A stretch of DNA of 64,000 nt from Vibrio fluminensis (GCF_015278125.1 NZ_JADILO010000015.1:38277-102276), one strand, 5' to 3'; shown: positions 34,885-44,506, counted from the stretch's first letter. A program made the numbers and translations. The notes: a model not told the origin generated them from the letters alone.

Positions 34885-37785
34885 ATGTTACTTGCTAAAG
34901 CCAGTATTGGGCGCAAGCTACTGTTTGCTTTTCTCGCCATGGCGCTGTTAGTGCTTATGTCTTCATTTATTGGTGTATTTGGCTTTTCTTCGGTTGCAAA
35001 GACAGAAAGAAATGTCGTGAACTCCGCGATTCCGTCGATGATTGAAGCGCGCCAAGTTGCAGAGTTAAGCTCTCGTATTATTTCCTCGGTACAAACATTA
35101 ACCAGCGCAAAAACTGAGCATCAAAGACAGCAAGCAGGAAAAGTACTGTTCGATCAACTGAGTGCTCTACTCACCCATATTAAACTGCTGGGATCCGATT
35201 CCTTTGATTCGTTACTGCTTGCAACGCTCGAGTCTGACGTGCAAAAGATCATTGATACTTTGGGTAAGCTGGGAATCGGGGTAGAAAAAAAATTATTCCT
35301 AGAAAAAGATATCGCGCAACGTACGCACGATATGCGTAACCTAGCGCTTGAATTGGAACAGTTGACTCGTACTCAGGTTGCAAATACCAGCACAATAGCC
35401 GTAGCCAATGTAACGCATATCTATGACTTGCTAGCAAGCAATCAGACTGAGAAAGCGTACCAAGCGTTGGACGGATTAGTGGAGGTTGATTTGGACTTGT
35501 CTGAACGTCTACACGAGTTGCATCTATTAGCATTCCAGCTTCTCAACCAAATTGAAGAAATCCGTACCATCACTGATTCCTCGCGATTGAGTGATATCCG
35601 TAAGCAGTTTGACCATAATTTGCTCATTATGAAGCGAAGAGTGCAAGCGGTTGAAGACCCGACACGCTCAGTACAAATGTCAGACTTATTGGTTAAGTTA
35701 GAGAAAAGAGACGTGGTATTTGATGTTGTGTTACAGCGTCATAAAAACGAGCGTAACTCTCAAAATCTGATGCAAGACACATTAACTCAATTAAGTGCCT
35801 TAAACACTACCATTAACAAGTTGGTCGATGATTCAAACCGCGCAACGACTAAAGCGGTAGAGGAATTGAAAACGACCTTGAATTACGCCCAGCTTACTTT
35901 GACGATTCTAACCGTGCTCGGTCTGGTGATTGTGGTGCTTATTGTCTGGAAGGTGGTATATGTTTCAGTGCTTAAGCGTTTGGCTGAGTACTCATCAGCC
36001 TTACTGTCAATTGCACAAGGTCAGTTAAAAGTCGATATTACCGTTAAAGGCAATGACGAACTTGCCCATATGGGACAAGCGATTATTACCGCTCGAAATA
36101 CTGCGCAGGCATTAAAAGTGGTGGCTGAAAGTGAGATTGAAGCGAAGCGTCAGTTGGAGGAGCATAAAGAGCGATTAGAAGAACTGGTGACAGATCGAAC
36201 CGTTCAGTTGCAAGATACGAATAAACGATTAAACAATGAGGTGCTTAACCACGCTAAAGCTCGTCAACAAGCGGAACAAGCCAGCCGAGCTAAGTCAGCA
36301 TTCTTGGCGACCATGAGCCATGAAATTCGCACCCCAATGAATGGTGTATTAGGCACAGCACGACTCTTAAAAGACGCCGGTCTCAACTCTCAACAGGCCT
36401 ATTATGTCGATATTATTAATCGCAGTGGTAAAACACTGTTGGCGATTCTAAATGATGTCCTAGATTATTCGAAGATTGAAGCAGGGCATCTGGAAATTCG
36501 CCCTGTTGACTTCAATTTACACTACATGGTCGATGACGTTAACCAACTGATGCAAGGGCGAGCGCAAGAGAAACATCTTGAGTTAAGCTGTTTAATCGAG
36601 AGTGATGTGTCACCTTTCTGGTTAGGTGACGTGACTCGTATCAGCCAAGTTCTGACTAATTTGGTTGGCAACGCGATTAAATTTACGGAATCTGGCTATG
36701 TTGATATTTATGTCTCTCTCGAGGATGAGTATTACGTTACCTTTGAAGTATCCGATTCAGGTATCGGTATTTCAGAGAAAGAAATGGAAACCTTGTTTGA
36801 TGCATTTACGCAAGCTGAAGGCGGTCTAAGCAGTAAAGGAGGCACTGGACTAGGTTTGGCCATTAGTAAGCGTATTGTTGAAGCGATGGGGGGCTCTTTA
36901 GGCGTTGAGTCTGATGTTGGACATGGCAGTCGATTCTGGTTTACCTTGCCTCTCAAGCTCGGTAATGAGGTGGTTAAGAAAGAGCAAGTTGCACACAACT
37001 CTGTCCAAGCTAAGGTACTATTGGTTGAGGACAATCCTGTTAACTGCGTTGTAGCAGAAGGTTTCTTGACTAGTTTAGGCCACCATGTCGTGATAGCGGA
37101 AGATGGTGCAACTGCGCGAACGATTTTTTCTGAACAAAGGTTTGATATCGCACTGCTAGACATTAACTTACCTGACTGTGATGGACGGGATTTGCTGGAG
37201 GAGCTGCGTGTCATTCAAGATAGTTTCGAGTTGAGCGATGATGAGAAAGCGCCGTTTATTGCTGTATCTGCTCACGTGTTTAGTGAAGAGGTTGAGAGTT
37301 ACCTATCGGCAGGTTTTGATGGCTATCTAGCTAAGCCATTGGATAAAGATGCACTTTGCGCGTTAATCCAGAATCGTCTTGATGGTAAAAGTCTGTTGCT
37401 AGAACAAGGTATGAAACCGCAGGCATCAATGGTAGAGAATATGATCAAAGCAGAAGCGATTATCAATAAAAATGTGATCGAAGATGATATGCAAGTGCTT
37501 GGCAAAGAGAAGATGTTGCAGATAGCGGGTCTATTTGTACAAGGCAGCAATGAGATATTGTCACTGCTTGAGCAAGCGAGCAGTCAAGGTTCAGACAATG
37601 ATGTGAAACAATTGGTTCATAAACTAAAAGGTTCTGCGGGGAGTATGGGGCTGTTGGCATTATTCCAATTATGCCAATCGATAGAAGCGTCGAGTGAGCC
37701 GAATCAAACATACTTAGCGACAAAAACAGAGCTAGAAAAATTAGTTGAGAAGTCGATTGAGGAAGTAATGGCGCTGCTGGCTTAA
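34885..37785 (+). CDS. torS: TMAO-responsive hybrid sensor kinase TorS
   Basis: This 966-aa tripartite phosphorelay kinase has a first membrane helix at residues 12-34 and a long helical periplasmic sensor to about residue 340. A second helix near 340-360, HAMP and a coiled coil (about 360-470) precede the kinase core. The phospho-His is H479 in MSHEIRTPMN, with NLVGNAIKF, DSGIGIS and GGTGLGLAIS in the ATPase. The receiver Asp is D759 in LLDINLPDCDG; the Hpt His is H912 in LVHKLKGSAG. Partner torT is divergent. The cognate regulator torR and the reductase genes torCAD are absent nearby. Confidence 0.95.
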   Translation: MLLAKASIGRKLLFAFLAMALLVLMSSFIGVFGFSSVAKTERNVVNSAIPSMIEARQVAELSSRIISSVQTLTSAKTEHQRQQAGKVLFDQLSALLTHIKLLGSDSFDSLLLATLESDVQKIIDTLGKLGIGVEKKLFLEKDIAQRTHDMRNLALELEQLTRTQVANTSTIAVANVTHIYDLLASNQTEKAYQALDGLVEVDLDLSERLHELHLLAFQLLNQIEEIRTITDSSRLSDIRKQFDHNLLIMKRRVQAVEDPTRSVQMSDLLVKLEKRDVVFDVVLQRHKNERNSQNLMQDTLTQLSALNTTINKLVDDSNRATTKAVEELKTTLNYAQLTLTILTVLGLVIVVLIVWKVVYVSVLKRLAEYSSALLSIAQGQLKVDITVKGNDELAHMGQAIITARNTAQALKVVAESEIEAKRQLEEHKERLEELVTDRTVQLQDTNKRLNNEVLNHAKARQQAEQASRAKSAFLATMSHEIRTPMNGVLGTARLLKDAGLNSQQAYYVDIINRSGKTLLAILNDVLDYSKIEAGHLEIRPVDFNLHYMVDDVNQLMQGRAQEKHLELSCLIESDVSPFWLGDVTRISQVLTNLVGNAIKFTESGYVDIYVSLEDEYYVTFEVSDSGIGISEKEMETLFDAFTQAEGGLSSKGGTGLGLAISKRIVEAMGGSLGVESDVGHGSRFWFTLPLKLGNEVVKKEQVAHNSVQAKVLLVEDNPVNCVVAEGFLTSLGHHVVIAEDGATARTIFSEQRFDIALLDINLPDCDGRDLLEELRVIQDSFELSDDEKAPFIAVSAHVFSEEVESYLSAGFDGYLAKPLDKDALCALIQNRLDGKSLLLEQGMKPQASMVENMIKAEAIINKNVIEDDMQVLGKEKMLQIAGLFVQGSNEILSLLEQASSQGSDNDVKQLVHKLKGSAGSMGLLALFQLCQSIEASSEPNQTYLATKTELEKLVEKSIEEVMALLA

Positions 37786-37813
37786 ATAGATCTGATATCA
37801 ATGATTGGGCAGC

Positions 37814-38443
37814 TTACGCTGCCCAAATTACAGAGAGAGCAAATAGTGCTTGAGCGGTGTAGTAGGTAAACATGACTACATGACGCGAAAAAGCGGAACT
37901 GGCTCTAAAGCGATCAATAGCAAGAACCAAATCAGACATGATAAAAATATACGCCCCGATCATGGCCATACCAGAGAGTGGGTTAGTTTGCTGTAACCAT
38001 GCCATCGTCGCATTGTTCGCCATGAATAGAATGCTTACGAAGTAAAATCCCACATACCATTTATCTTTTTCAATGCTAGGTAGCAATAGCAAAAAGATAA
38101 TCACACCAACTGCAATCAATAGTATGGTTAGCCAAAGCGGCTGAAAATCAGACATCTTGGTAAAAAACGCATGACCATAAGCGAACTGCGCGAGCAAAAA
38201 GCAGACTAACCCATGACGAAACCTATCTTTCGGTAGCATTAAGAAAATATCGCCGATGGCAGAGAGGGCAAGACCTAAGGCTATATAGGCTGTGTATTCA
38301 GGATACGTATTGGAAGGCGAGAGCAAAACCAGCGCAGATAAAAGTACTGCAGGTAATGGTTTGGTACTATAAAACAGCCAGCGTGGGCCATGGCTTATCG
38401 AATAGATGTGTACTAAACATAAACTAACAATTACTAGCCACAT
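37814..38443 (-). CDS. YhhN family membrane protein (lysoplasmalogenase-like)
   Basis: This 209-aa, very hydrophobic protein has about seven to eight helices. Family landmarks are KPLPAVLLSAL, ALGLALSAIGDIFLML, FLLAQFAYGHAFF and GAYIFIMSDLVLAIDRF; the buried Asp residues are characteristic of the YhhN/TMEM86 group. Animal TMEM86B hydrolyses lysoplasmalogen; bacterial substrates are uncertain. The gene converges on torS. An inverted repeat TTGGGCAGC / GCTGCCCAA (37805-37826) spans its stop codon but lacks a T-run. Confidence 0.88.
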   Translation of the reverse strand: MWLVIVSLCLVHIYSISHGPRWLFYSTKPLPAVLLSALVLLSPSNTYPEYTAYIALGLALSAIGDIFLMLPKDRFRHGLVCFLLAQFAYGHAFFTKMSDFQPLWLTILLIAVGVIIFLLLLPSIEKDKWYVGFYFVSILFMANNATMAWLQQTNPLSGMAMIGAYIFIMSDLVLAIDRFRASSAFSRHVVMFTYYTAQALFALSVIWAA

Positions 38444-38661
38444 AAATATATTCGGTTCACCTTAGGTTTGAATCTATGTCAGAGTTGTGTAAGCGTAGAG
38501 ATGGTATCTGATTTTTATCTTCCGTGCAGAGTTTTTTCTCGCCCAGAGCCAAAGTTGTTATTTTGATGCTAAGCTTGACCACATTTGGTTACAGTGTGAC
38601 ATAATTTGCTGGTGAAATACTGTGAAAGTGCTTTCTAACTCATTGGTTAGAAGAGTGAATA

Positions 38662-38691
38662 GCAAAAAAGGCAGTGTCATGACACTGCCTT
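38662..38691 (-). terminator. Terminator of yqhD
   Basis: The perfect palindrome GGCAGTGTCATGACACTGCC is followed by TTTTTT on the minus strand, 28 bp after the yqhD stop. Confidence 0.9.
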
Positions 38692-38718
38692 CGAGCTAAA
38701 TATTATATGGTACTTCGA

Positions 38719-39873
38719 TTAAGCGATAGCAGACTCAAGGATCTTGCGGCTTTGTTCGATAGTGATCGCTTGGTGCTCGCCAAGCGCAACCATGCCATGT
38801 TTGCTCAACTGTTCGATTACGTTATCAATAGCAGTTTGTTTGTCCGTAGCATGCTCAGTCAGTTGAGTTGCGACATCTAAGCTGTTGTAAAGCGCTTCGA
38901 TTGCATCGATTGTACGTTCGGCAAGATCGCTACCTGTTTCAAGACGGAATACTTCCGTACCCAATTTCTCTAACTTGGCGCGTTTATGTTCGATCTGATT
39001 GCGAAGCAGTGAAGGCTGCACTATTGCTAGCGAACGCGCATGGTCAACGTGCCAAAGAGCCGTTAATTCGTGGCCAATCATATGTGTTGCCCAGTCATGT
39101 GGGACACCTGAACCAATTAAACCATTCAGGGCTTGGTTGGCCGTCCACATCAGGTTTGCACGCCATTCGTCGCTGTCGCGTTGGTCGAACTGTTCTGCAA
39201 GCTGCTTTAAGTTACGCAGTAAGACTTCAGCGTAGCCATCTTGCACCATATGACCATGGTTATAGGTCAGATACTGTTCACACACGTGCACCCATGCGTC
39301 AACCAAGCCGTTGACTAATTGGCGATCTGGTAGGGACTTCATTACATCCGGATCCATGACCGCAAATGCAGGTTGAACAAACGGGGTTAGAAACGCCAGT
39401 TTATCTTGTGTTGATGCTTTGGTAATTACCGCACCAGAGTTGGATTCAGAACCGGTTGCAGGCAGAGTCAAAATCGCGCCAATAGGCGTTGCAGAGGTCA
39501 CTTGGTGGCTGCCAGTCAAAATATCCCAGCCATCGCCGTCATAGTGCGCTGCTGCAGCGATGTATTTGCAGCCGTCGATTACCGAGCCGCCACCGACTGC
39601 AAGGATAAAATCAATATGATCCGCTTTTACGATCTCAACTGCTTTGTCTAATGTTTCTTTGGTAGGGTTTGGCTCTACGCCTGAAAACTCCTGCCATTGA
39701 TGGTCTTTAAGTGCATTTACCACTTGATCGTAAACGCCGTTCTTTTTGATCGAACCACCCCCGTAAACCACTAATACACGGTTATCTGCTGGGATAACTT
39801 TAGCGATAGCTTCAATTTGGCCTTGACCAAACAGAATTTGTGTAGCGTTTTGGTATGCAAATTTCATCGACAT
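38719..39873 (-). CDS. yqhD: NADP-dependent iron/zinc-containing alcohol dehydrogenase YqhD
   Basis: The 384-aa group III metal alcohol dehydrogenase has the dinucleotide-binding VVYGGGSIKKNG, the LAVGGGSVIDG loop and TLPATGSESNSGAV. Metal ligands are in LVDAWVHVCEQY (Asp, His), MIGHELTALWHVDHARS (two His). It closely follows E. coli YqhD, a broad aldehyde reductase that detoxifies short-chain and lipid-derived aldehydes, including methylglyoxal-type compounds. GAGGAAG precedes the ATG at 39873. It forms a single-gene unit. mgsA and elbB in this window also concern reactive aldehydes, though they are not linked to it. Confidence 0.93.
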   Translation of the reverse strand: MSMKFAYQNATQILFGQGQIEAIAKVIPADNRVLVVYGGGSIKKNGVYDQVVNALKDHQWQEFSGVEPNPTKETLDKAVEIVKADHIDFILAVGGGSVIDGCKYIAAAAHYDGDGWDILTGSHQVTSATPIGAILTLPATGSESNSGAVITKASTQDKLAFLTPFVQPAFAVMDPDVMKSLPDRQLVNGLVDAWVHVCEQYLTYNHGHMVQDGYAEVLLRNLKQLAEQFDQRDSDEWRANLMWTANQALNGLIGSGVPHDWATHMIGHELTALWHVDHARSLAIVQPSLLRNQIEHKRAKLEKLGTEVFRLETGSDLAERTIDAIEALYNSLDVATQLTEHATDKQTAIDNVIEQLSKHGMVALGEHQAITIEQSRKILESAIA

Positions 39874-40205
39874 TCATGCTTCCTCTTTGAATGAGAGTTC
39901 GAATAATTGTAGTAGCGTGACAGCAAGTCAGATCACACAATTTGAAATGGGGACAGCAAGCGGGTATTACAAGCGCGATTTTGACTATTTAGTCAAAACA
40001 AAGTGTAAAGATATTTTTCTGTAAAAATAAAGATTTACGTTTAGCAATGCTGAGTAAAATGGGAAAAGAGAGTTTACAAATTTACCGTTTTTCTTTTGAT
40101 AAGTTTGGGTAATACTAAAAGCCCCTATAGGAGATCTAGTCAATCTCTTAAAACACCCTCCACTGCGAGGGTGTTTTTCTTTGTAGTGACTAGCTCCGTC
40201 GGCTT
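39874..40205. other. Intergenic region between yqhD and glgC; possible small RNA
   Basis: No protein-coding gene is evident. A good bidirectional terminator lies at 40149-40178. On the plus strand the bases before it (about 40090-40150, including TTTGATAAG and TAATACT) could belong to a short transcript of about 60-80 nt ending there. The -35/-10 spacing is not convincing, so this is only a possibility. The remainder upstream of yqhD shows nothing distinct. Confidence 0.3.
40149..40178. terminator. Terminator downstream of glgC, usable in both directions
   Basis: AAACACCCTC / GAGGGTGTTT with a 6-nt loop lies 28 bp after the glgC stop (minus strand); the plus strand has five Ts. Confidence 0.8.
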
Positions 40206-41423
40206 TCAATCAAATTGGTAGCTCTCCGGCACCACAACAATCCCATTGGGAGAAATGCTAAAGCGCTTGGCGTCTTCGACTTGGTTATAGCCAATAGTGG
40301 TGTTTGGTGGAATCGATACATGTTTATCAATGATGCAATTTTTGAGTTGGCAGCCTTCAGCGACGTGGACGTGGTTAAGCAAAATACTGTCTGCAACCGT
40401 TGCACCATCGTTAATATAAACGCAGGGTGAAATGATCGACCGCTGCACAGAGCCACCGGAATTCACCACGCCATCGGCAATGATCGAATTGATAAAAATA
40501 CCCTCGTTACCTGTTGCTGAGGAGACCGTGCGAGCTGGTGGATACTGTGGCTCGTAGGTACGTATTGCCCAATCACGTTGATAAAGATTCATCGGAGGAA
40601 CCGGCTCTAATAAATCCATATTGGCTTGATAGTACGAATCAATGGTTCCCACATCGCGCCAATAACAATCTTTGGCAACACGCCCCAACTCACCACAGAA
40701 GTGGTAAGCGAAGACATCACGACTCTCAATCAGTTTAGGAATGACATCTTTACCAAAATCATGGCTAGAATTTTCGCGGCTAGCATCGTCTTGAAGACAC
40801 TCTTTGAGCACATCCGCATCAAACACATAGATCCCCATAGAAGCGAGGCTAAAGCCCGGTTTACCCGGCATAGTAGGTGGATCAATCGGCTTTTCTATAA
40901 AGTGGCTAATTTCTCGTGACTCTTCGACATCAACCACACCAAACTGGTGCGCTTCATTCTGCGGTACTTCCATGCAGGCAATGGTCAGTTTTGCACCAGT
41001 GCGTTTGTGCTCTTTGATCATCGCTGCGTAGTCCATGCGGTAAATGTGATCCCCCGACAACACCACCACATACTTAGCCGAGCTGCGTTCTATCAACCAT
41101 AAATTGTGATAGATGGCATCGGCGGTGCCTTCATACCATTTACCACCCCCGCGCATTTGAGGAGGAACAACAGAAATAAACTCGCCAAGTTCAGGGTTGA
41201 ATAGTGACCAACCATCGCGAAGGTGTTTTTGCAGAGAGTGAGATTTGTATTGGGTGAGGACTAAAATACGTCTTAGACCTGAATGAAGACAGTTGGTAAG
41301 GGTGAAATCAATAATGCGATATTTTCCCCCAAATGGTACCGCAGGTTTTGCTCTATCGTCCGTTAATGGGCTTAGGCGGGATCCTACGCCTCCGGCGAGA
41401 ACCACTGTTAGTGTATCTTGCAT
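40206..41423 (-). CDS. glgC: Glucose-1-phosphate adenylyltransferase (ADP-glucose pyrophosphorylase)
   Basis: The 405-aa enzyme makes ADP-glucose from glucose 1-phosphate and ATP, the first committed step of glycogen synthesis. Visible are the nucleotide loop VLAGGVGSRLSPLTDDRAKPAVP, GGKYRIIDF, WYEGTADAIYHN, LSGDHIYRMDY and HFIEKP. A C-terminal left-handed beta-helix with hexapeptide-like repeats begins near residue 300. The other glg genes are not adjacent. The ribosome binding site AAGGAATAACT precedes the ATG. Vibrios often carry two glgC copies; which one this is cannot be told from sequence alone. Confidence 0.95.
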   Translation of the reverse strand: MQDTLTVVLAGGVGSRLSPLTDDRAKPAVPFGGKYRIIDFTLTNCLHSGLRRILVLTQYKSHSLQKHLRDGWSLFNPELGEFISVVPPQMRGGGKWYEGTADAIYHNLWLIERSSAKYVVVLSGDHIYRMDYAAMIKEHKRTGAKLTIACMEVPQNEAHQFGVVDVEESREISHFIEKPIDPPTMPGKPGFSLASMGIYVFDADVLKECLQDDASRENSSHDFGKDVIPKLIESRDVFAYHFCGELGRVAKDCYWRDVGTIDSYYQANMDLLEPVPPMNLYQRDWAIRTYEPQYPPARTVSSATGNEGIFINSIIADGVVNSGGSVQRSIISPCVYINDGATVADSILLNHVHVAEGCQLKNCIIDKHVSIPPNTTIGYNQVEDAKRFSISPNGIVVVPESYQFD

Positions 41424-41650
41424 AGTTATTCCTTAATGCGCCAGCATATCTAGACGTTGTGTCTAGGAAAGGTTAGTACAAGAAGTAAGCCAACTTATAA
41501 TCCCTTGTTTTATAGTCACTAGTAGCAGATATGGGGGATGAGTTGACTTGTTTAAGTGCAAACGAAAATAATAATGCACCAAGCTGGTGAACTATCACCC
41601 ATATCCTATTAAACCTTATGAACCGCGTATAATAATGTTTGGCTATATCA

Positions 41651-41703
41651 CTAGAGCGAGTTGATTATAAGCACTTGAGTGCTTATTTGATTGAATGCTC
41701 TAG
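41651..41703. repeat. Nested inverted repeat upstream of glgC
   Basis: Outer arms CTAGAGC (41651-41657) and GCTCTAG (41697-41703) enclose inner arms ATAAGCACT (41667-41675) and AGTGCTTAT (41678-41686) around a 2-nt centre. The arms are separated by 9 and 10 nt that each contain TTGATT. A further GTTGATCAAAC palindrome follows at 41715-41725. The 361-bp gap between glgC and fruA (41424-41784) otherwise shows only the fru terminator. The repeat could be a structured RNA element, an operator pair or a small mobile-element remnant. Confidence 0.6.
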
Positions 41704-41732
41704 CGATAGGACAAGTTGATCAAACGCTAGAA

Positions 41733-41760
41733 TAAAAAAAGCGCTTCAATTGAAGCGCTT
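41733..41760 (-). terminator. Terminator of the fruBKA operon
   Basis: The perfect palindrome AAGCGCTTCAATTGAAGCGC with its final TT is followed on the minus strand by a long T-run, 25 bp after the fruA stop. Confidence 0.92.
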
Positions 41761-41784
41761 AGAAAGTGGGGGGTAGGAGCTTAA

Positions 41785-43509
41785 TTAAGCGGTTGCCGCT
41801 ATTTTGTTATCGCGGGTCTTTAGGAACGCATAGGTAAAGCCTGTCAGCGCAGTACCAGCAGCGATAGCAACTAAGTACATCAATACTGGCGTAATCGCAT
41901 TAGGGATAAGCAGCACAAATAGACCGCCGTGTGGAGCCATCAATTTCGCCCCGAACAGCATAGATAGCGCACCTGTTAACGCACCACCAGCCATACAAGA
42001 CGGGATAACGCGCATTGGATCTTTCGCTGCAAATGGAATCGCACCCTCTGAGATAAAGCATAGACCGAGAACAAACGATGCTTTGCCTGCTTCGCGCTCA
42101 CTGGCTTCAAATTTCTCTTTCGCAAGGAAAGTGGCTAGACCCATACCTAGAGCAGGAACCATACCTGCTGCCATGATTGCAGCCATTGGAGCGTAAGTTT
42201 GTGATGCTAGTAGACCCACGCCAAAGGTGTAAGCCGCTTTGTTGATTGGACCACCAAGGTCAAAACACATCATTGCACCGAGAATCACACCAAGTAGTAC
42301 TGCGTTGGCTGAACCCATGTTATTTAGGAACTCAGTCATCGCCGCCATGATGCCAGATACTGGACCACCAACGATGTAGATCATCACTAAGCCAGTAAAT
42401 AAACTCGCAACAAACGGAATGATCAAGATAGGTTTTAGTGCTTCCATTGATTGCGGCAATTGCACTTTATCGGCAATGAATTTAGCGGCGTAACCAGCGA
42501 TAAAACCAGCTGCGATACCACCAAGGAAACCTGCACCGGTCGAGCTTGCCAACATACCACCGATTAGACCCGGAGCTAGACCTGGGCGATCTGCGATAGA
42601 GAAGGCGATAAAGCCAGCCAAAACTGGAATCATTAGGGCGAATGCGGAACCGCCACCAATGGTCATCAGTGCCGCAGCAAGTGTGCCTTCTTCTTTAAAC
42701 GCTTCGATACCAAAAACGAATGAAAGGGCGATAATCAAACCACCAGCAACCACCACAGGTAGCATGTGCGATACACCAGTCATCAGGTGTTTGTAGACAC
42801 CTTTCTTCTCTTCGGTGTTATTGGCTGCACTTGATGCGCCAGAATGTTGGTACACGGTCGCTTGCTCAAACGCTTTATCCATCTCTTCAGAGGTTTTCTT
42901 TAGCGCTGGACCGGTTTTAGTGCGGTAAAGTTTTTTGCCGTTGAAGCGCTCAAGTGGCACTTCGATATCTGCGGCAATGATGACCAAATCGGCATCGGCA
43001 ATTTCTTGGTCAGTCAGTTGGTTTTTAGCACCAACAGAACCGCGAGTCTCTACCTTAATTTGGTGACCACGACGTTTACCTTCGTCTTCTAATGCTTCCG
43101 CTGCCATAAAGGTGTGGGCAACGCCTGTTGGGCAAGCGGTGATAGCCACAATCTTCTTCGCGCTAGTGTTCGCACCTTCTGTTACCGCGTCACTTATCTC
43201 AAGTATCTGAGCAGTATCCGCACTCTGTTTGAGTACCAGTTCCGCGTTATCAATGACTTGATCAATCGATACACGAGCCAGTTTTTTACCCACGAAACGA
43301 GAGTCATCAACGGCACGGTTGGCTGCAATCAAGACAAAATCGCTCTGTTCGATTTTTTCTTGGCTAACAGGTGTCGCGTCAATTACTTCTGACTGACATT
43401 CAATATGGGCTGTCCAACCCAATGACTGTGCGGCTTTTTCAAGAAGTCCGGCAGCGATGATGCTGTTGGCAACACCACTTGGACAAGCTGTAATAATGGT
43501 TACGTTCAT
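41785..43509 (-). CDS. fruA: PTS fructose-specific EIIB'BC
   Basis: The 574-aa inner-membrane permease phosphorylates fructose to fructose 1-phosphate during uptake. An N-terminal IIB' domain (residues 1-105), a IIB domain (about 118-220) and a IIC membrane domain from about residue 240 are seen. The IIB phospho-Cys is C126 in ITACPTGVAHT. The IIB' domain also keeps a Cys, C9 in ITACPSGVANS, whereas the E. coli IIB' domain, as I recall it, lacks one. The IIC part has about nine helices with GGPINKAAYTFGVG and ISEGAIPFAAKDP. It is the last gene of fruB-fruK-fruA. Confidence 0.96.
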   Translation of the reverse strand: MNVTIITACPSGVANSIIAAGLLEKAAQSLGWTAHIECQSEVIDATPVSQEKIEQSDFVLIAANRAVDDSRFVGKKLARVSIDQVIDNAELVLKQSADTAQILEISDAVTEGANTSAKKIVAITACPTGVAHTFMAAEALEDEGKRRGHQIKVETRGSVGAKNQLTDQEIADADLVIIAADIEVPLERFNGKKLYRTKTGPALKKTSEEMDKAFEQATVYQHSGASSAANNTEEKKGVYKHLMTGVSHMLPVVVAGGLIIALSFVFGIEAFKEEGTLAAALMTIGGGSAFALMIPVLAGFIAFSIADRPGLAPGLIGGMLASSTGAGFLGGIAAGFIAGYAAKFIADKVQLPQSMEALKPILIIPFVASLFTGLVMIYIVGGPVSGIMAAMTEFLNNMGSANAVLLGVILGAMMCFDLGGPINKAAYTFGVGLLASQTYAPMAAIMAAGMVPALGMGLATFLAKEKFEASEREAGKASFVLGLCFISEGAIPFAAKDPMRVIPSCMAGGALTGALSMLFGAKLMAPHGGLFVLLIPNAITPVLMYLVAIAAGTALTGFTYAFLKTRDNKIAATA

Positions 43510-43537
43510 AACATCGACCTTTTGTTATTCGAGTAAT

Positions 43538-44491
43538 TTATTCATCGTCTAGAGACGAAATTGGATTAAGCTCAGTTTTGGTTATAAGTTGTTGTAGTGC
43601 AGATAAATCGTTAACGCCGACACCAACTTGGCTTACCGCCATGGCAGAAAGTGCAGTAGCGAATTGCAGCAGTTGAGGTTTGTCCATTTGCTGCATATGA
43701 CCCCAGCACATACCCGCGACGAGCGTATCGCCAGCGCCTACGGTACTTACCACCTCCATTTTTGGTGGTTGAGCAGAGAGCCATTCTGATTGGTTAAGCC
43801 ACATCACACCTTTAGCGCCCAGCGAAACCACAACATTTTCAATGCCAGTGAGGCTGAGCTCTTCAGCAACTTCGATGATCTCTTGGCGCGTATTGATGTC
43901 ACGACCGATAAATTCAGCCAATTCTTCATCATTAGGTTTGATGAGCCATGGTGTTGCGCTTAAACCGGCTTTCAGTGCGGCACGGCTTGAATCAAACAAC
44001 ACTTTTTTGCCGCGCTGCTGTAAAAACTCAATCCACTGAGCGCACTGTTCCGGTGTCACACCTTGCGGTAGGCTACCAGCGAAAACAAAGTATTCATGTT
44101 GCTGGCATAGTGTCTCTAGCGTCTGTTCAAATGCTTCAATGGCTTGCGCGTCCACAGCTACACCCGGGAAGTTGATATCGCTTACCGTGCCATCTTGCTC
44201 GACGAGTTTTACATTGATGCGAGTTGAGCCTTTTACACGCACGAAATGATCATTTGCGTTGATTTGCTCAAACAGTTGGCAAAATAGCTCTTGGTTGTCT
44301 TCACCAAGAAAACCGGTAACGGTTACTTGAGCTCCAAGATCCGATAGTACTTTAGCAACGTTCACACCTTTTCCAGCAGCGTGAAAATCACTGTGGTTCA
44401 CGAGACTGACACTGCCGGTATTGAGTGTGTTTAGGGAGCCAGTGAGATCGAGTGCCGGGTTTAGTGTGATAGTAACGACTTTATTATTCAT
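43538..44491 (-). CDS. fruK: 1-phosphofructokinase
   Basis: This 317-aa PfkB-family kinase converts fructose 1-phosphate to fructose 1,6-bisphosphate with ATP. Motifs are TLNPALDLTG at the start, AGKGVNVAKVLSDLG, GFLGEDN, WLIKPNDEELAEF, and the catalytic GAGDTLVAGM with the Asp base. It lies 15 bp after fruB and 28 bp before fruA, in the conserved fruBKA order. Fructose 1-phosphate, its substrate, is also the usual effector of the regulator FruR encoded divergently. Confidence 0.96.
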   Translation of the reverse strand: MNNKVVTITLNPALDLTGSLNTLNTGSVSLVNHSDFHAAGKGVNVAKVLSDLGAQVTVTGFLGEDNQELFCQLFEQINANDHFVRVKGSTRINVKLVEQDGTVSDINFPGVAVDAQAIEAFEQTLETLCQQHEYFVFAGSLPQGVTPEQCAQWIEFLQQRGKKVLFDSSRAALKAGLSATPWLIKPNDEELAEFIGRDINTRQEIIEVAEELSLTGIENVVVSLGAKGVMWLNQSEWLSAQPPKMEVVSTVGAGDTLVAGMCWGHMQQMDKPQLLQFATALSAMAVSQVGVGVNDLSALQQLITKTELNPISSLDDE

Positions 44492-44506
44492 ATCCGTTCC
44501 TTAACC

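Noticed and set aside
36732..37214. 160-codon minus-strand frame inside torS
   Set aside because: It is very Ser/Pro/Thr-rich, the mark of antisense translation, and lies fully within the torS kinase and receiver domains.
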